Below are positions 48,648 to 58,576 of a stretch of DNA of 64,000 nucleotides, in pieces. The DNA comes from Zelopaecilomyces penicillatus (lineage: Eukaryota; Ascomycota; Sordariomycetes; Hypocreales; Pseudodiploosporaceae). The stretch covers positions 1,054,001 through 1,118,000 of the forward strand of contig VCCP01000004.1 in NCBI GenBank assembly GCA_005765155.1, in the 5' to 3' direction. Within the stretch, counting starts at the first letter, position 1, and each line of letters opens with the position of its first letter. The notes beneath the pieces are model-generated. The model did not search any database and was not told where the DNA came from. It saw only the letters and a list, made by a program, of their open reading frames with translations. A program made the position numbers and the translations under genes.

Positions 48648-50936
48648 ATGGCGCCCTCCCATGGAGTCGCACCACCATACCAGCAGCAGAAGAACATTCA
48701 GCCCTATTCTCCCACCGGCGTTGCGACAGTGTCTGCCACAACACCAACAACCTCGGTTGCGACAGCTTCAGTGACTAGCACTATTCACACTGGTGCGGCT
48801 ACTGTGGTTGACGGCATTGAATCTTCGGCTTGCCTGTCTCCCCCTCTCACTTCTATCGTACACTCTGTCCATTCGGCGGCGGCGGCGGCTTCTGGCAACG
48901 CAGATGGAGATCCAGACGCTCCCCCATCCCCCACAGACGAGGCAGGGGTCCTCAACCGCCGTCCTGGAAAACGGCCTGCCGCCAGAGGCACAGCTTTCTA
49001 TCCCCGGAAGAGAGCCAACACTGCATGTCAAGTCTGTCGTGCCCGTAAGACGAAATGCGACAACAAGCGCCCAAGCTGCTCTTACTGTCTGAGTGTTGGT
49101 GCCACTTGCATTCAGTCACCAGTTGACTTGTCTAGCTTTGACCCGGCCAGTTTGAAAATTCTGGACCGGCTGGATGATTTGGAGCGTCTTTTCCGTCAGA
49201 CGTCCTCGGCCCCGAGGCCGTGCTCTGGCTCCTCTCCGCCTGGACTCAGTTCGGTTGGAGGTTCTCACTTTCCTATTGCTAGTCTCACAACTCATGGCGA
49301 CCGCGAGGTTAGCGTTGATAGAAATCGAGATGTCATGCAACGACAACTCCCTCATTCGCTATCTCATACACTACCTCCTATAATGAATAGCCCAGGGTCA
49401 AACACCAGTGATCATCATCGGCCTCATGAATACTTTGTGGTTGGCGCTTCCTCGCAGCCTACATTTGTTGACAGCGGGCCAGAGATCAACAGTGTCCTTC
49501 CGGAGCGTGTTGATCATATACTTCGATGGCCTATCCTCCAAGCTTCTGGATATCAGCACCAGTCATCCTTCGCCTACTCTCGTGCGCCACTGGATGCCAT
49601 AGATACCCCCTCTGCTGGCTCAGCTTCGCTGGCTGGTCTTGTGGATATGGAATCACATCGCATCTACAAGCTTCTCGACAGCTTCTTCCTTCATATCCAT
49701 TGCAAGAATCCCATATTGGATGAGGTCTCGGCACGCCGCATGATTCTCAATGCTTTCCTTGATGGTATTGATTGGTCCCCAGCATCATGTCTGGCCATGA
49801 TTGTCTGCGCTTTGGGCTGCATTGCCACCCCATTCGGCCCAAGCACGGAGACTAAACCGGGGTCTCAAGCCTACAGCGACTCACAGGTATTCTTTCATGC
49901 TGCGCAGAAGCGGATTGGTATCCTGCTCGTCAGATCAGATATTATTGGCGCACAATGCCTCTTCTTGTCTGGCGTTTATACCATGATGGTGATGCAGCCC
50001 GTTTACTCATGGCGCTTTTTCAGCCAAGCCTTGGCCGCATGCCAGCATTTCCCCTTTCTTACCAGGGCCCAGACTATATCAGCAGAATCCCAAACTTCTT
50101 CCGATTCGATAGAGATGGGCCACCAGGACACACAAGAACAAGCTGTTTATTGGTCAGCTTGGAAATCGGAGCGCGAGTTACGACAGGAACTTGACTTACC
50201 CGACTTTAACATACCTCATTCAGGAAACACACTATATCCACCGTTCTTCCCTGCGCCTCCAATTCCTCCAGACGACTCTCCAGAAGGGCCCGATCCCGAG
50301 ACCCAGCGCGCCCGAGCTTCGTGGCTGTTCTACCTTGCTGAAATCTCATTGAGGCGTCTCACTAGCCGCCTCTCTAGCGAGTTGTTGACTTTACGGAAGA
50401 GATATACCTCAAACTCTGGTTTCTTGGATGTCATCTCCGACATGATGCCGGAGTATGAGGCACAAGTGCGTGAGTGGTCCGACAGCCTACCGGCAGAACT
50501 GTCAATTCATACCCCCCTGGAGGAGGATGGCATTTGTAGATCCGTGTTACGCGGCCGTATGATCAATTTATTTGAAATGGTATATTGGCCTTTCGTTATG
50601 GCATGCATTGGCGCTCATTCATCTAGGCGGCCTGTCAAGCCTGTCGTGAGGGAGCTGGCCAAGAGGGGCTTGGAAACCCATGTTCACCAAATCCACGCAA
50701 ACAAACCTGGTTTTCACCACAGGCACCATGGCGGCATGTTTATGATAAGAGCTTGTACGAGGAGTGCGCTCGTCTTGGTAGCAGCAGCCAAGGCCGGTGT
50801 TGTTACGCCGCCTAATTGGCATGAATCTGTGTATCAAGTTTCGGGGATGTTGGCATACTGGGAAGATGAAGACAGAGAACTCGTCCGTTGGAGGACAACT
50901 ATAGAGCGAGAGCTGGCAGCGTTGAGGCTCCCCTAA
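48648..50936 (+). CDS. Zn2Cys6 transcription factor with fungal_trans domain
   Basis: One uninterrupted exon of 762 aa. The zinc cluster is C127-x2-C130-x6-C137-x6-C144-x2-C147-x6-C154, preceded by a basic RKR segment (120-122) that may serve as nuclear localisation signal, and followed by a linker (FDPASLKILDRLDDLERLF) that looks like a short dimerisation helix. The fungal-specific domain includes HRIYKLLDSFFLHIHCKNPI, then ALGCIATPFGPS, AQCLFLSGVYTMMVMQP and YWSAWKSERELRQELDLP, an order common in this regulator group. The first 100 residues are Thr/Ser/Ala-rich and unstructured. Its ATG is 1.16 kb from the divergent MFS transporter start, so that transporter is the natural first guess for a target (inference). 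Confidence 0.9.
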   Translation: MAPSHGVAPPYQQQKNIQPYSPTGVATVSATTPTTSVATASVTSTIHTGAATVVDGIESSACLSPPLTSIVHSVHSAAAAASGNADGDPDAPPSPTDEAGVLNRRPGKRPAARGTAFYPRKRANTACQVCRARKTKCDNKRPSCSYCLSVGATCIQSPVDLSSFDPASLKILDRLDDLERLFRQTSSAPRPCSGSSPPGLSSVGGSHFPIASLTTHGDREVSVDRNRDVMQRQLPHSLSHTLPPIMNSPGSNTSDHHRPHEYFVVGASSQPTFVDSGPEINSVLPERVDHILRWPILQASGYQHQSSFAYSRAPLDAIDTPSAGSASLAGLVDMESHRIYKLLDSFFLHIHCKNPILDEVSARRMILNAFLDGIDWSPASCLAMIVCALGCIATPFGPSTETKPGSQAYSDSQVFFHAAQKRIGILLVRSDIIGAQCLFLSGVYTMMVMQPVYSWRFFSQALAACQHFPFLTRAQTISAESQTSSDSIEMGHQDTQEQAVYWSAWKSERELRQELDLPDFNIPHSGNTLYPPFFPAPPIPPDDSPEGPDPETQRARASWLFYLAEISLRRLTSRLSSELLTLRKRYTSNSGFLDVISDMMPEYEAQVREWSDSLPAELSIHTPLEEDGICRSVLRGRMINLFEMVYWPFVMACIGAHSSRRPVKPVVRELAKRGLETHVHQIHANKPGFHHRHHGGMFMIRACTRSALVLVAAAKAGVVTPPNWHESVYQVSGMLAYWEDEDRELVRWRTTIERELAALRLP

Positions 50937-52104
50937 ATGACAAATTGCCTTCTCAATGATGCATTACTAACACAACCTTACCTTGCCCCATTTGGCTAAT
51001 TAGTTCCAGTTCGCTGGAATTAAGCACTTCGGGGAGACAGAGAAGACGGGGACAAGGGGGGGGATAAATGTCGAAGCAATGTCGTCTTCCAACCCCACAT
51101 CGGGCCGTTGCGATGAGAGTAAAACCTACACATCTAGATGGAGGAGCTTGGCGCTTATACCGACCCACCACACATACGCGGGTGCTTGCATGGCAAATGT
51201 GGGTTATGGGAGTTTGGACACAAGACGGATGGGCTTCCTGGAGCCTTCCACCGTCACAGCTGAGACACAACATGGCCGGTTGCCGAACCCCGCGTGGCGT
51301 CCCCATATGCCGGGTATCGGGGAGTCTCGGGCACGCTGCATCAGGGGGTTGTAGAACCAACAGCAGGAGCCATTGGGACATGATCAGCTCCAATGGATAA
51401 CAGGTGCAGAACCTGGATCATCCGTGTGCATCCTGCATCTCCTGGGACTTTTCATCGTGAGACGTTGTCACGTTGCCGCTGTTGGCCTCAAGCGGCTTCT
51501 AATTGCGTGGTCTCTACGCCGTCTTAGTCGAACGGACTCCGCAGCTTGACTCGATTCCTTATGTTGAATCAGTACGGTTAGCTAAGGCACCGTCAATCAA
51601 ACTTATGAGGACCCCCCATGCGAAGTAAACACATACAGGCCGAATTCGAATCTACATGGGTTCTTTACACGGGACTATGCCGGCGAAACAGAAGCAATAG
51701 TTCAAACTCGATTTGCTTTCAAACCAACAAACAATATATGCTTTCACGGCCGATATCTAATGCAATAAGAGGGTTGTCACACTACCATATTGTCTGGCTT
51801 GATGACAAGTCAATTCGACCATCGGAGAGAGCGCAATATCCAACTTAAATGTTGCCCTGCATCCTCTGCCCCCTAAACTTTACACGACACCATCACATGT
51901 GTTGATATGGCGGATAAAATAAATATGCATTACATGCTCGCTTTACTCCCTGCTTTGCCCAATGCAGCCGATTTCCGTGTATCTGTAATGTGTCTGCTTA
52001 TAAACCAATCCACTCAATGCCAATGGCTAATCTCGTCTTCCTTGGTCCATGCTAGCGGTGTCCTCTCATCTTTTCACATGACATGCATGCTCAAACACCT
52101 TTGT
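50937..52104. other. intergenic region between convergent genes
   Basis: 3' flanks of the regulator and of the Sch9-type kinase. A Cys-rich minus-strand frame (50953-51381) is discussed under findings; other frames look random. Confidence 0.55.
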
Positions 52105-54344
52105 TTATCGTCTCCCTCGCTCCTCAGTGCCATCCATGAATGATGGATCCTTGATGCTACCGCCAGCGTCATCTAGTCCTGCAACCGGTCTATTGTAACT
52201 AAATCCCACAAACTGGTCCTGCATGGTTTGTGAGAGAACAAAGTCGTCGACAAAAGAATCTTGGGGGAGTTCCTCGGTAAATACAGGGTCAAAGTTTGCG
52301 GTGTCGAGAGCATTTGTCTGTTTTGAAAGAACATCATTGTTAGTCCATATACTCGTGATGGAATGGCGGCTTATTTAAGGGGGGCTGATAATGAGAGTGG
52401 AGCGATGTAGGTTTGAAACTTACCACATGAGGCTTAAACGTCGGTTCATATTTGCGCTGCAGCAACTTCTTCCAGTCGATTCCGTGGAAAAATGGATGTG
52501 ACTTGATCTCCATTGAGCCATTGGCCCCCAGCCGTTCAGCCGGGTTTCGGTTGAGAAGCTTTGTCAACAAATCCTTGGCAGCAGGTGGCACAACATCATA
52601 GCCAGGGAAATTGAGAGGCGCAGTCAGAATCTTGCGATACATCTCGTTGGTCACCTCGTCGTAGAAGGGCGGCAGGCCCGTCAACATCTCATACAGCAAC
52701 ACACCTAGCGTCCACCAGTCAACCGTCTTATTATATCCTTCTCCCTTTAGCAACTCCGGCGCCAGGTACTCAGGGGTGCCGACAAACGTGTTTGTGCGGT
52801 CCTCATCCTTCATTTCCAGCTTACAGAGGCCGAAGTCGCAGAGCGCAATGTGGCCCTGGTAATCGAGCAGAATGTTCTCGGGTTTCAAGTCTCGGTAGAT
52901 GACATTGAAACCATGCAAACACTCAAGAGCACAGAGCAATTCAGCTGTATAAAATCGTGAGCGATTAATATCAAATCTTCCTTCCTTTGTCAGGTGGTAA
53001 AAGAGCTCGCCACCATTCACAAAAGCTAGGACAAAGTATAGTTTTTCCGGTGACTGGAAACTAAACTTCAAGGGTACAATGAATGGGTTGTTGATCTGGG
53101 CGAGGACGGATCGCTCGGCAAGAGTGTGTGTCACTTCAGCGCGGGAGATAATCTTGGCCTTGCGGATCGTCTTGACGGCGTAGATACGGTTCGTGTCCTT
53201 CTTCCGGACTTGCATGACTTTTCCAAAACTGCCCTTGCCGACTAGCTTCAGCAGCTCGAAATCGTCAATGCTGAGCTTGCCCGCCCGATTCTCTACAAAC
53301 TCCACGCCGATCTGCAGCTTCCCGGTTCCATTTTGTAATTCGAACCAGTCGTTGCCGCTGAAACCCAGGTTCTGCTGCCCTTCTTGACTCTTTTTATTCG
53401 GCACAGCATCCTCAGACTTGGCCTCGAATCGTGGATTGAGTCGAACAACACCGAGGAAAATGTCCTGCGTTCTTCCGGCATTCTGTGGTGCTGCTGGGTT
53501 TCGCATAAAGATGTGGACGGTAAGTTCGACGACTCTAGAAACGTCAAATTTGTATTGGGTGTTGGAGCCGGCCCAGACGGGGTTTTCGGGATTTCCATCA
53601 ACAGAGTTGATGAAGACCTGATTTTTGTCAAAGTCCACCAGTGCATACGGCATATATTTTCCGGACACTCGGCCGTGGTTGGTCGGGATCCCCCTGAGTC
53701 CTGGTCCGGAGGCGGTCTGTGGCCGGTCCGAGCCGTTGAAGGCGGAAGGGGTCCGGGCCGACGCACTAGCCCGCGTCGAGGAGCCCATCATACTGAGTGC
53801 ATTACCAGTGGAATGGTGGGGCGCAAAGGACTTTTGATATTGTTCGGGGAGAGAAAGACCACGAGCTTCGTAGAGGGTGATGACGAGAATGCCCGGCTTC
53901 GTAGGTTTGATGACGGGGGCCTGCATGAGGGCTTCCGAAGCCGCTGAGAAGCAAGGGGGTGTCAGTACGAGAGAAGGGGAGGAGGGTGCGGTGATCGAGG
54001 GCGGGCATACCAATGCCAGTTGCGTCTGTCGGGGTTTCGCATTCGAGATTGTCGCTGCTCTTCTTTTCGGACAGAGACGGTGTCGAAGAAGACTTGGAGA
54101 AGCCGGTCAGGGGACCCAGATGGGTCTCCTTGAGCTCTGCAAAGGGAGTTCATATCACATTAGCAAGTGAACCACAAGCGGCCCTCCATCCACTTCGCAA
54201 AACATGTGTGCATGAAGAGTCGTCGACATGGTGCTTGTCCATCTTTGGCAACATCTCCATGTTGGTGGTCCAGGAAGCTGAGACGGAGATAAGGGGGGAA
54301 GAGGGAGAAGGCGGCAACTCACTCTTGGTCAGCTTCCACGACAT
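52105..54344 (-). CDS. sch9: AGC serine/threonine kinase, Sch9 type (C2 plus kinase)
   Basis: Four exons, 54323-54344, 54011-54136, 52424-53943 and 52105-52317, give 626 aa. After an N-terminal MSWKLTKK stretch and a Ser-rich linker, a C2-like domain covers about residues 63-270. The kinase domain (about 279-537) has the glycine loop GKGSFGKV (285-292), ATP lysine in YAVK (K307), catalytic YRDLKPEN (399-406), DFG (419-421) and an activation loop TFVGTPEYLAPE with the PDK1-site threonine at about 435. The AGC tail ends with hydrophobic motif FVGFSY (592-597), whose serine is the TORC1-type site. C2 plus AGC kinase plus hydrophobic motif is the Sch9/SckA signature: nutrient, growth and stress signalling downstream of TORC1. 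The small first exon (22 bp) was found by phase. A (TG)20 microsatellite lies 57 bp before the ATG. Confidence 0.94.
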
Positions 54345-54399
54345 TCTTGCCGGCCAGCTCGTCAACCGAGGGTAATTGAGAAGGAGCAGGAGAGAAGAG

Positions 54400-54442
<43 letters not shown>

Positions 54443-55586
54443 TGCGGATGTCGGCGTGCGGCTCGCGGATGAGACGGCGGATGGGAAGCTGAAAGGGGGA
54501 AGGATTGAGCTCCAAAAGCCAAAATGGTCGGTACGCGGAAAGGTGAAGGCCAGACAGGTTGTCAGTTAATAAGTTAGTGCTTTCAGCTTAGGTTGTCCCG
54601 ACGTGACGGGGGTGCGGGGGGGGGGGCAGATACGATTGTGGCCCCCTGTCACTGGGACTGGACAAGGCTTGTCAGGCATGGAACAGGGAACCTCTGGTCC
54701 CAGGGGATGGTTTAGGGGTCTTTGTGCCATTGATCAGAGCCTGGCCGTTGCTCGCACAGATGCTGAGAGCCCTGAGCAGGCGGGGTGGACACAGCGGGAT
54801 AGCATCACAACCCCGCTATCAAGGTGTTCTCAGAGACCCCTGAGTGTACCTATGTTGAGGGCGGTGTATGGTACAATTGGATGTTGTGATAAATATTCCA
54901 TATACCAGGAAATCATAAGGTGTCCAACTCGATTTTATTTTCCAACACCCGCAGTCACAGTACAGAAACAGGCATCAGACAACCTAAACAATATATAAAA
55001 CAACATCTTAGAGCCCCCATTTAGACTACTGTTGGCGGATTCCAAACGACTTTGCCTTCAGACCCCACTGAAAATGCTTTGGAATCCATCCACACCCACC
55101 TCGCCTATAAATCCAAATTCCGGCACAGCGGCAGTGCTGCTGGTGTGTGGGCCGTTGATCGATTGAATCCAGTGGCTCCCCCACTAAATTTACAGCACTG
55201 CCCAGGTATTTACAGGCCTCTAAAATGCAAAGGTTCCCTGAGGACGGGAGCAATTTGTCATTTCGGGGGGGGGAGAGGCCACAAGTCGGGATCTAGACTG
55301 GGCCTGGGGGATTTTCAATCACGTCACCTCACCCTGATGGGGCAAAATGCAGTCTAGGATGAAGAGCATATAATACGCGACAACTCCCTCTCGTTTCAAA
55401 AACATTTAGCCACTGACGCAGTATAATACTCATCGCTGCTTCAATTGAATCATACCATCCATACCTTTGCGCCAATTCTCGCGCAGTTCGCAACCAGCTC
55501 CCCCGCCTACGTCACATCAACAAACCCACCATTTCCCATTCTCGCCGTTAGTCTCTTACCTCGAGGCCAACAGAGCTCTTAAAAAC
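54345..55586. other. divergent promoter region of kinase and MsrA genes
   Basis: Holds the 5' regions of the kinase (-) and msrA (+). It contains the (TG)20 repeat and G-rich runs (54,610-54,630; 55,264-55,272). No further gene was recognised; a 131-codon frame at 54,603-54,998 has no family features. Confidence 0.55.
54401..54440. repeat. (TG)20 microsatellite upstream of sch9
   Basis: Twenty perfect TG units ((CA)20 on the gene strand), 57 bp upstream of the proposed kinase start, so probably in its 5' UTR or core promoter. Confidence 0.93.
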
Positions 55587-56289
55587 ATGCCTCTCAACCT
55601 CCTCACCCGGCTGTTTCGGCCTTTTTCTCAGACTGCAGCTCTCTCCATCGTTCCGGAATCCGGAGCCGCCACTGCCATTCCAGAAGGCGCACAGCGCTGC
55701 ACCGTCGCCGCTGGCTGCTTCTGGGGCATCGAGCACGTCTACCGCAAGCACTTCACTGGCAAGGGCCTCATCGACGCCAAAGTCGGCTATATTGGTGGTG
55801 ATCTGAATAACCCAACCTACCGCGCTGTCTGCGGCGGCAAAACCGGCCGTATGTTGTCCCTCTTTGCCGTCTCCTCCTTTCTCTCGCCCAACACCGAGTT
55901 CCGTTATGCTAACCTCACATTCTTAACCCAAATCAACAGACGCCGAAGCCGCCGAGATCGTCTTCGACCCTTCTAAAGTCACCTACCGCCAGCTCATCGA
56001 GTTCTTTTACCGCATGCACGATCCTACCACCCTCAATCGCCAGGGCGGCGACGCTGGCACCCAGTACCGCTCCGGCATCTACTTCCACGACGCCGAGCAG
56101 GAGAAGACGGCGCGCGAGGTCACCCGCCAAGCCAACGAGCAGTGGTGGAAGGGTGGCATCGTCACCGAGATTGTTCCCGCTGGCCAGTGGTGGTCCGCTG
56201 AGGAGTATCACCAACTGTACTTGGACAAGAACCCTAACGGCTATGAGTGTCCTAGCCATCATGTCCGGTCGTTTGAGCCTTTAAAGTAA
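55587..56289 (+). CDS. msrA: peptide-methionine (S)-S-oxide reductase MsrA
   Basis: Two exons, 55587-55848 and 55940-56289, give 203 aa, normal for MsrA. The catalytic cysteine lies in GCFWG (C44); the rest of the domain follows with EHVY, GYIGG, GKTGHAEA, MHDPTTLNRQGGDAGTQYR and a resolving-type cysteine in ECPSH near the C-terminus. It reduces methionine-S-sulfoxide in proteins, with electrons from thioredoxin. The ATG at 55587 was taken because the upstream in-frame part lacks ATG. The first 20 residues (MPLNLLTRLFRPFSQ...) are hydrophobic/basic without acids, so mitochondrial targeting is possible. The intron falls inside the conserved GKTG/HAEA block. It is convergent with a mitochondrial membrane protein gene. 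Confidence 0.95.
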
Positions 56290-56722
56290 AAGAAAAGAAT
56301 GTAGATTTACATAAACGGGAAATTAATTTTTGAATGAGGATGTATAAGATGATAAAACGAATATATGAATTGCGGAAATATAGCAATAAATTGGACATGG
56401 GTTAGCTCTTTGTATAGATAAAATATGTTTTTAAGATGTGAAACGTCATTTTAAGCATATTAGAGCAACTCTGACACAATACTTGTAGAAAGTGATCATT
56501 TACTATTTTTTTTTTTGATTTGGAATAGTTGCATGTTCCAAGATACAAGTGCGGTTTGTCATTCATCCGCTATCAGAACAACTTGACATAAAAAATACAT
56601 CCACTGAGGGGAGAGTTTGCGTAGACAACACATAATTGGTCCCTCCCCCTTCATTCGTACACAAGCGCCGCCTCACGCTATATCACCTCTACCAGATCTC
56701 TCTCATTTGTATTCCCGGTAAC
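56290..56722. other. intergenic region between convergent genes
   Basis: 3' flanks of msrA and the Bax-inhibitor-family gene; AT-rich at first, no gene seen. Confidence 0.7.
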
Positions 56723-57841
56723 TTACTTCCTCCTGTTCTGCATCATAAGAATCTGGACCATGCGAACAAAGATGTTCAAGAAGTCCAGCTCCAGTGAGAT
56801 GCTCTCATTGACGGGATCGCGCTTGATGACACCCGCCTGGGCGAGCCGGGCGTGGTGCAGCACCTTTTGCACATCATACAGGGTAAAGCCACCAAAGACG
56901 GCCAGACCACCGTACAGCCAGATGCCCTCAGTGAAGGCGAGTGTTCGGATGGCAGTGGCGGGGAGAACAAGGGGAGCGAAGCCAGAGGCGGCCACGATGG
57001 CAGCACCAGCCAGGAGAGGACCGCCAATGTAAAGGTATTTCTCCTGCTTAGCAGTAGCGCCAACGACGGACAAGGCACCCATCATGGCAATTGTGTAGAG
57101 ACCGGCACGGCCGAGAATAGAAGGGGGAACAAAGGCGAGAAGGGGAGCAACGAAGGCGGCCTGGGTGGCATTGAAGGCAACCCACATGGCATACTTGGGG
57201 ATATAGCTGTACAGTATGTTAGTTTCACGTCTTTTCTCTGTCCGCATTGTTTTCGCAGTGCTCAAACTGCGCAAGGGGAAGAGGACTTACTTGTCAGGGC
57301 TGATGGATCGAGTACCAATCATGGTCGCAAAACTGAGCGCAAGACCACCAATGCCAACAACCCAAGGGTTCGTCACCATAAGCCTATACACAAACCCAGT
57401 CTGCACCATCTGCCGCGCCGTCAACCCAATAATGCCGACTCCCAGACCAGTATGCAAAAACGTATTGTTCAGATACTCGCGCTCATACAGCGGCATGCCA
57501 CCGTCATCTCTCGTCTCGCGGTTGAACACTGCGTTGATCGCCACCAGGGTACCTCCGAAAATAGCGCCTCCCACGAGCAACTTGCGCATGCCCGTCCCGC
57601 TGGCCGCCTGCTGCTGGCTCGCAGCCTCCTGGTAGTACGCGCGTGCACTGCCGCCGCTGCGCTTGAAGGCATTGCGTGTCGTCGCTGATGAGAGACGCGA
57701 TGTGAAGAAGGCTGCGCTAGGTTTCGCTGTTGCGGGCTGCTTGTGGAAGCTTCGGATGGGTGCTCGGAATGCTTTCGTGGCCTCGGGAAACCGTTGCGCC
57801 AGGCGCGCAGGTCCCTGCCGAATACTCAACGTAAACGACAT
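56723..57841 (-). CDS. mitochondrial Bax-inhibitor-1 family membrane protein (GHITM/TMBIM5-like)
   Basis: Two exons, 57291-57841 and 56723-57206, give 344 aa. The first 70 residues are rich in Arg, Ser and Ala with almost no acids (SIRQGPARLAQRF..., SFHKQP), a classic mitochondrial presequence. About eight hydrophobic segments follow, including GIIGLTARQMVQTGFVYRLM, WVVGIGGLALSFATMIGT, APLLAFVPPSILGRAGLYT and the signature GGFTLYDVQKVLHHA near the end, then LELDFLNIFVRMVQIL. These are features of the UPF0005/BI-1 superfamily, and the presequence makes it the GHITM/MICS1 branch, which shapes cristae and affects ion exchange in the inner membrane. The intron splits the loop between the second and third of these segments. 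Confidence 0.9.
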
Positions 57842-58576
57842 TGAATGTCGAGAAATAGAAGGGGTTGTTTTGTTCTTTGGTTTATTTTCTGTTCTTGTTG
57901 GTGTTGTCGTGGTTGTGCAATGGAGGAGAATCAAACGAAACAGCTGCGAGGTGGGGAGGAGATATTCAATGAGGTGTAAATATGGTCCTTCTCCAAGGAA
58001 CCTCCGAACCAGTCAGAAACAGGCTGAGAAAGCATGACGTTCGGTGTCCGCCACGGGAAGCTCAGTCATTCCTAAGTCCGCGTCACGTGTTGGAAGCTGG
58101 TGGAAAATTCTTGGGGCGTCTCGCCGCCACCGCCTAAGCCGGATTGGAAATATTATCGCTAAGCCACGGATTAAAGCTCCGGCTCGGCATGTCATTGCCA
58201 TCCTGTCTCCGTCGAGGAATATCTGACAATAACTCCAAGATAAGTTGTAAAGCAAAACTTTACAACCTATATATACCTCAGTAATTAACAGAATATTCAC
58301 ATGTTGTAAGACTCCCAAGTGGATTTTCACTGCATTGCCGCCTTATAGTATAGGTAAATCGAGAGTTTCTTTTCATAGGTATTCAAAAGGTCTATGGTAT
58401 CTCAAAGGGCCAGATTTGTGAAATTCCGCGCCTTCTGGATCTGTATACAAAAAATAACATAACAACAAAAGGTGGTTTCCAAGAAGAGTTCTATGGGTTT
58501 GTTAAATTGGCAAGAATTGACAATATTAGCCCCCTCGTCATATCATCGTCGCATTCATAGATCATCGCTGTAAATA
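57842..58576. other. intergenic region, no gene seen
   Basis: Promoter side of the mitochondrial protein gene and 3' side of the F-box gene. Only short frames of no recognisable type. Confidence 0.65.
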
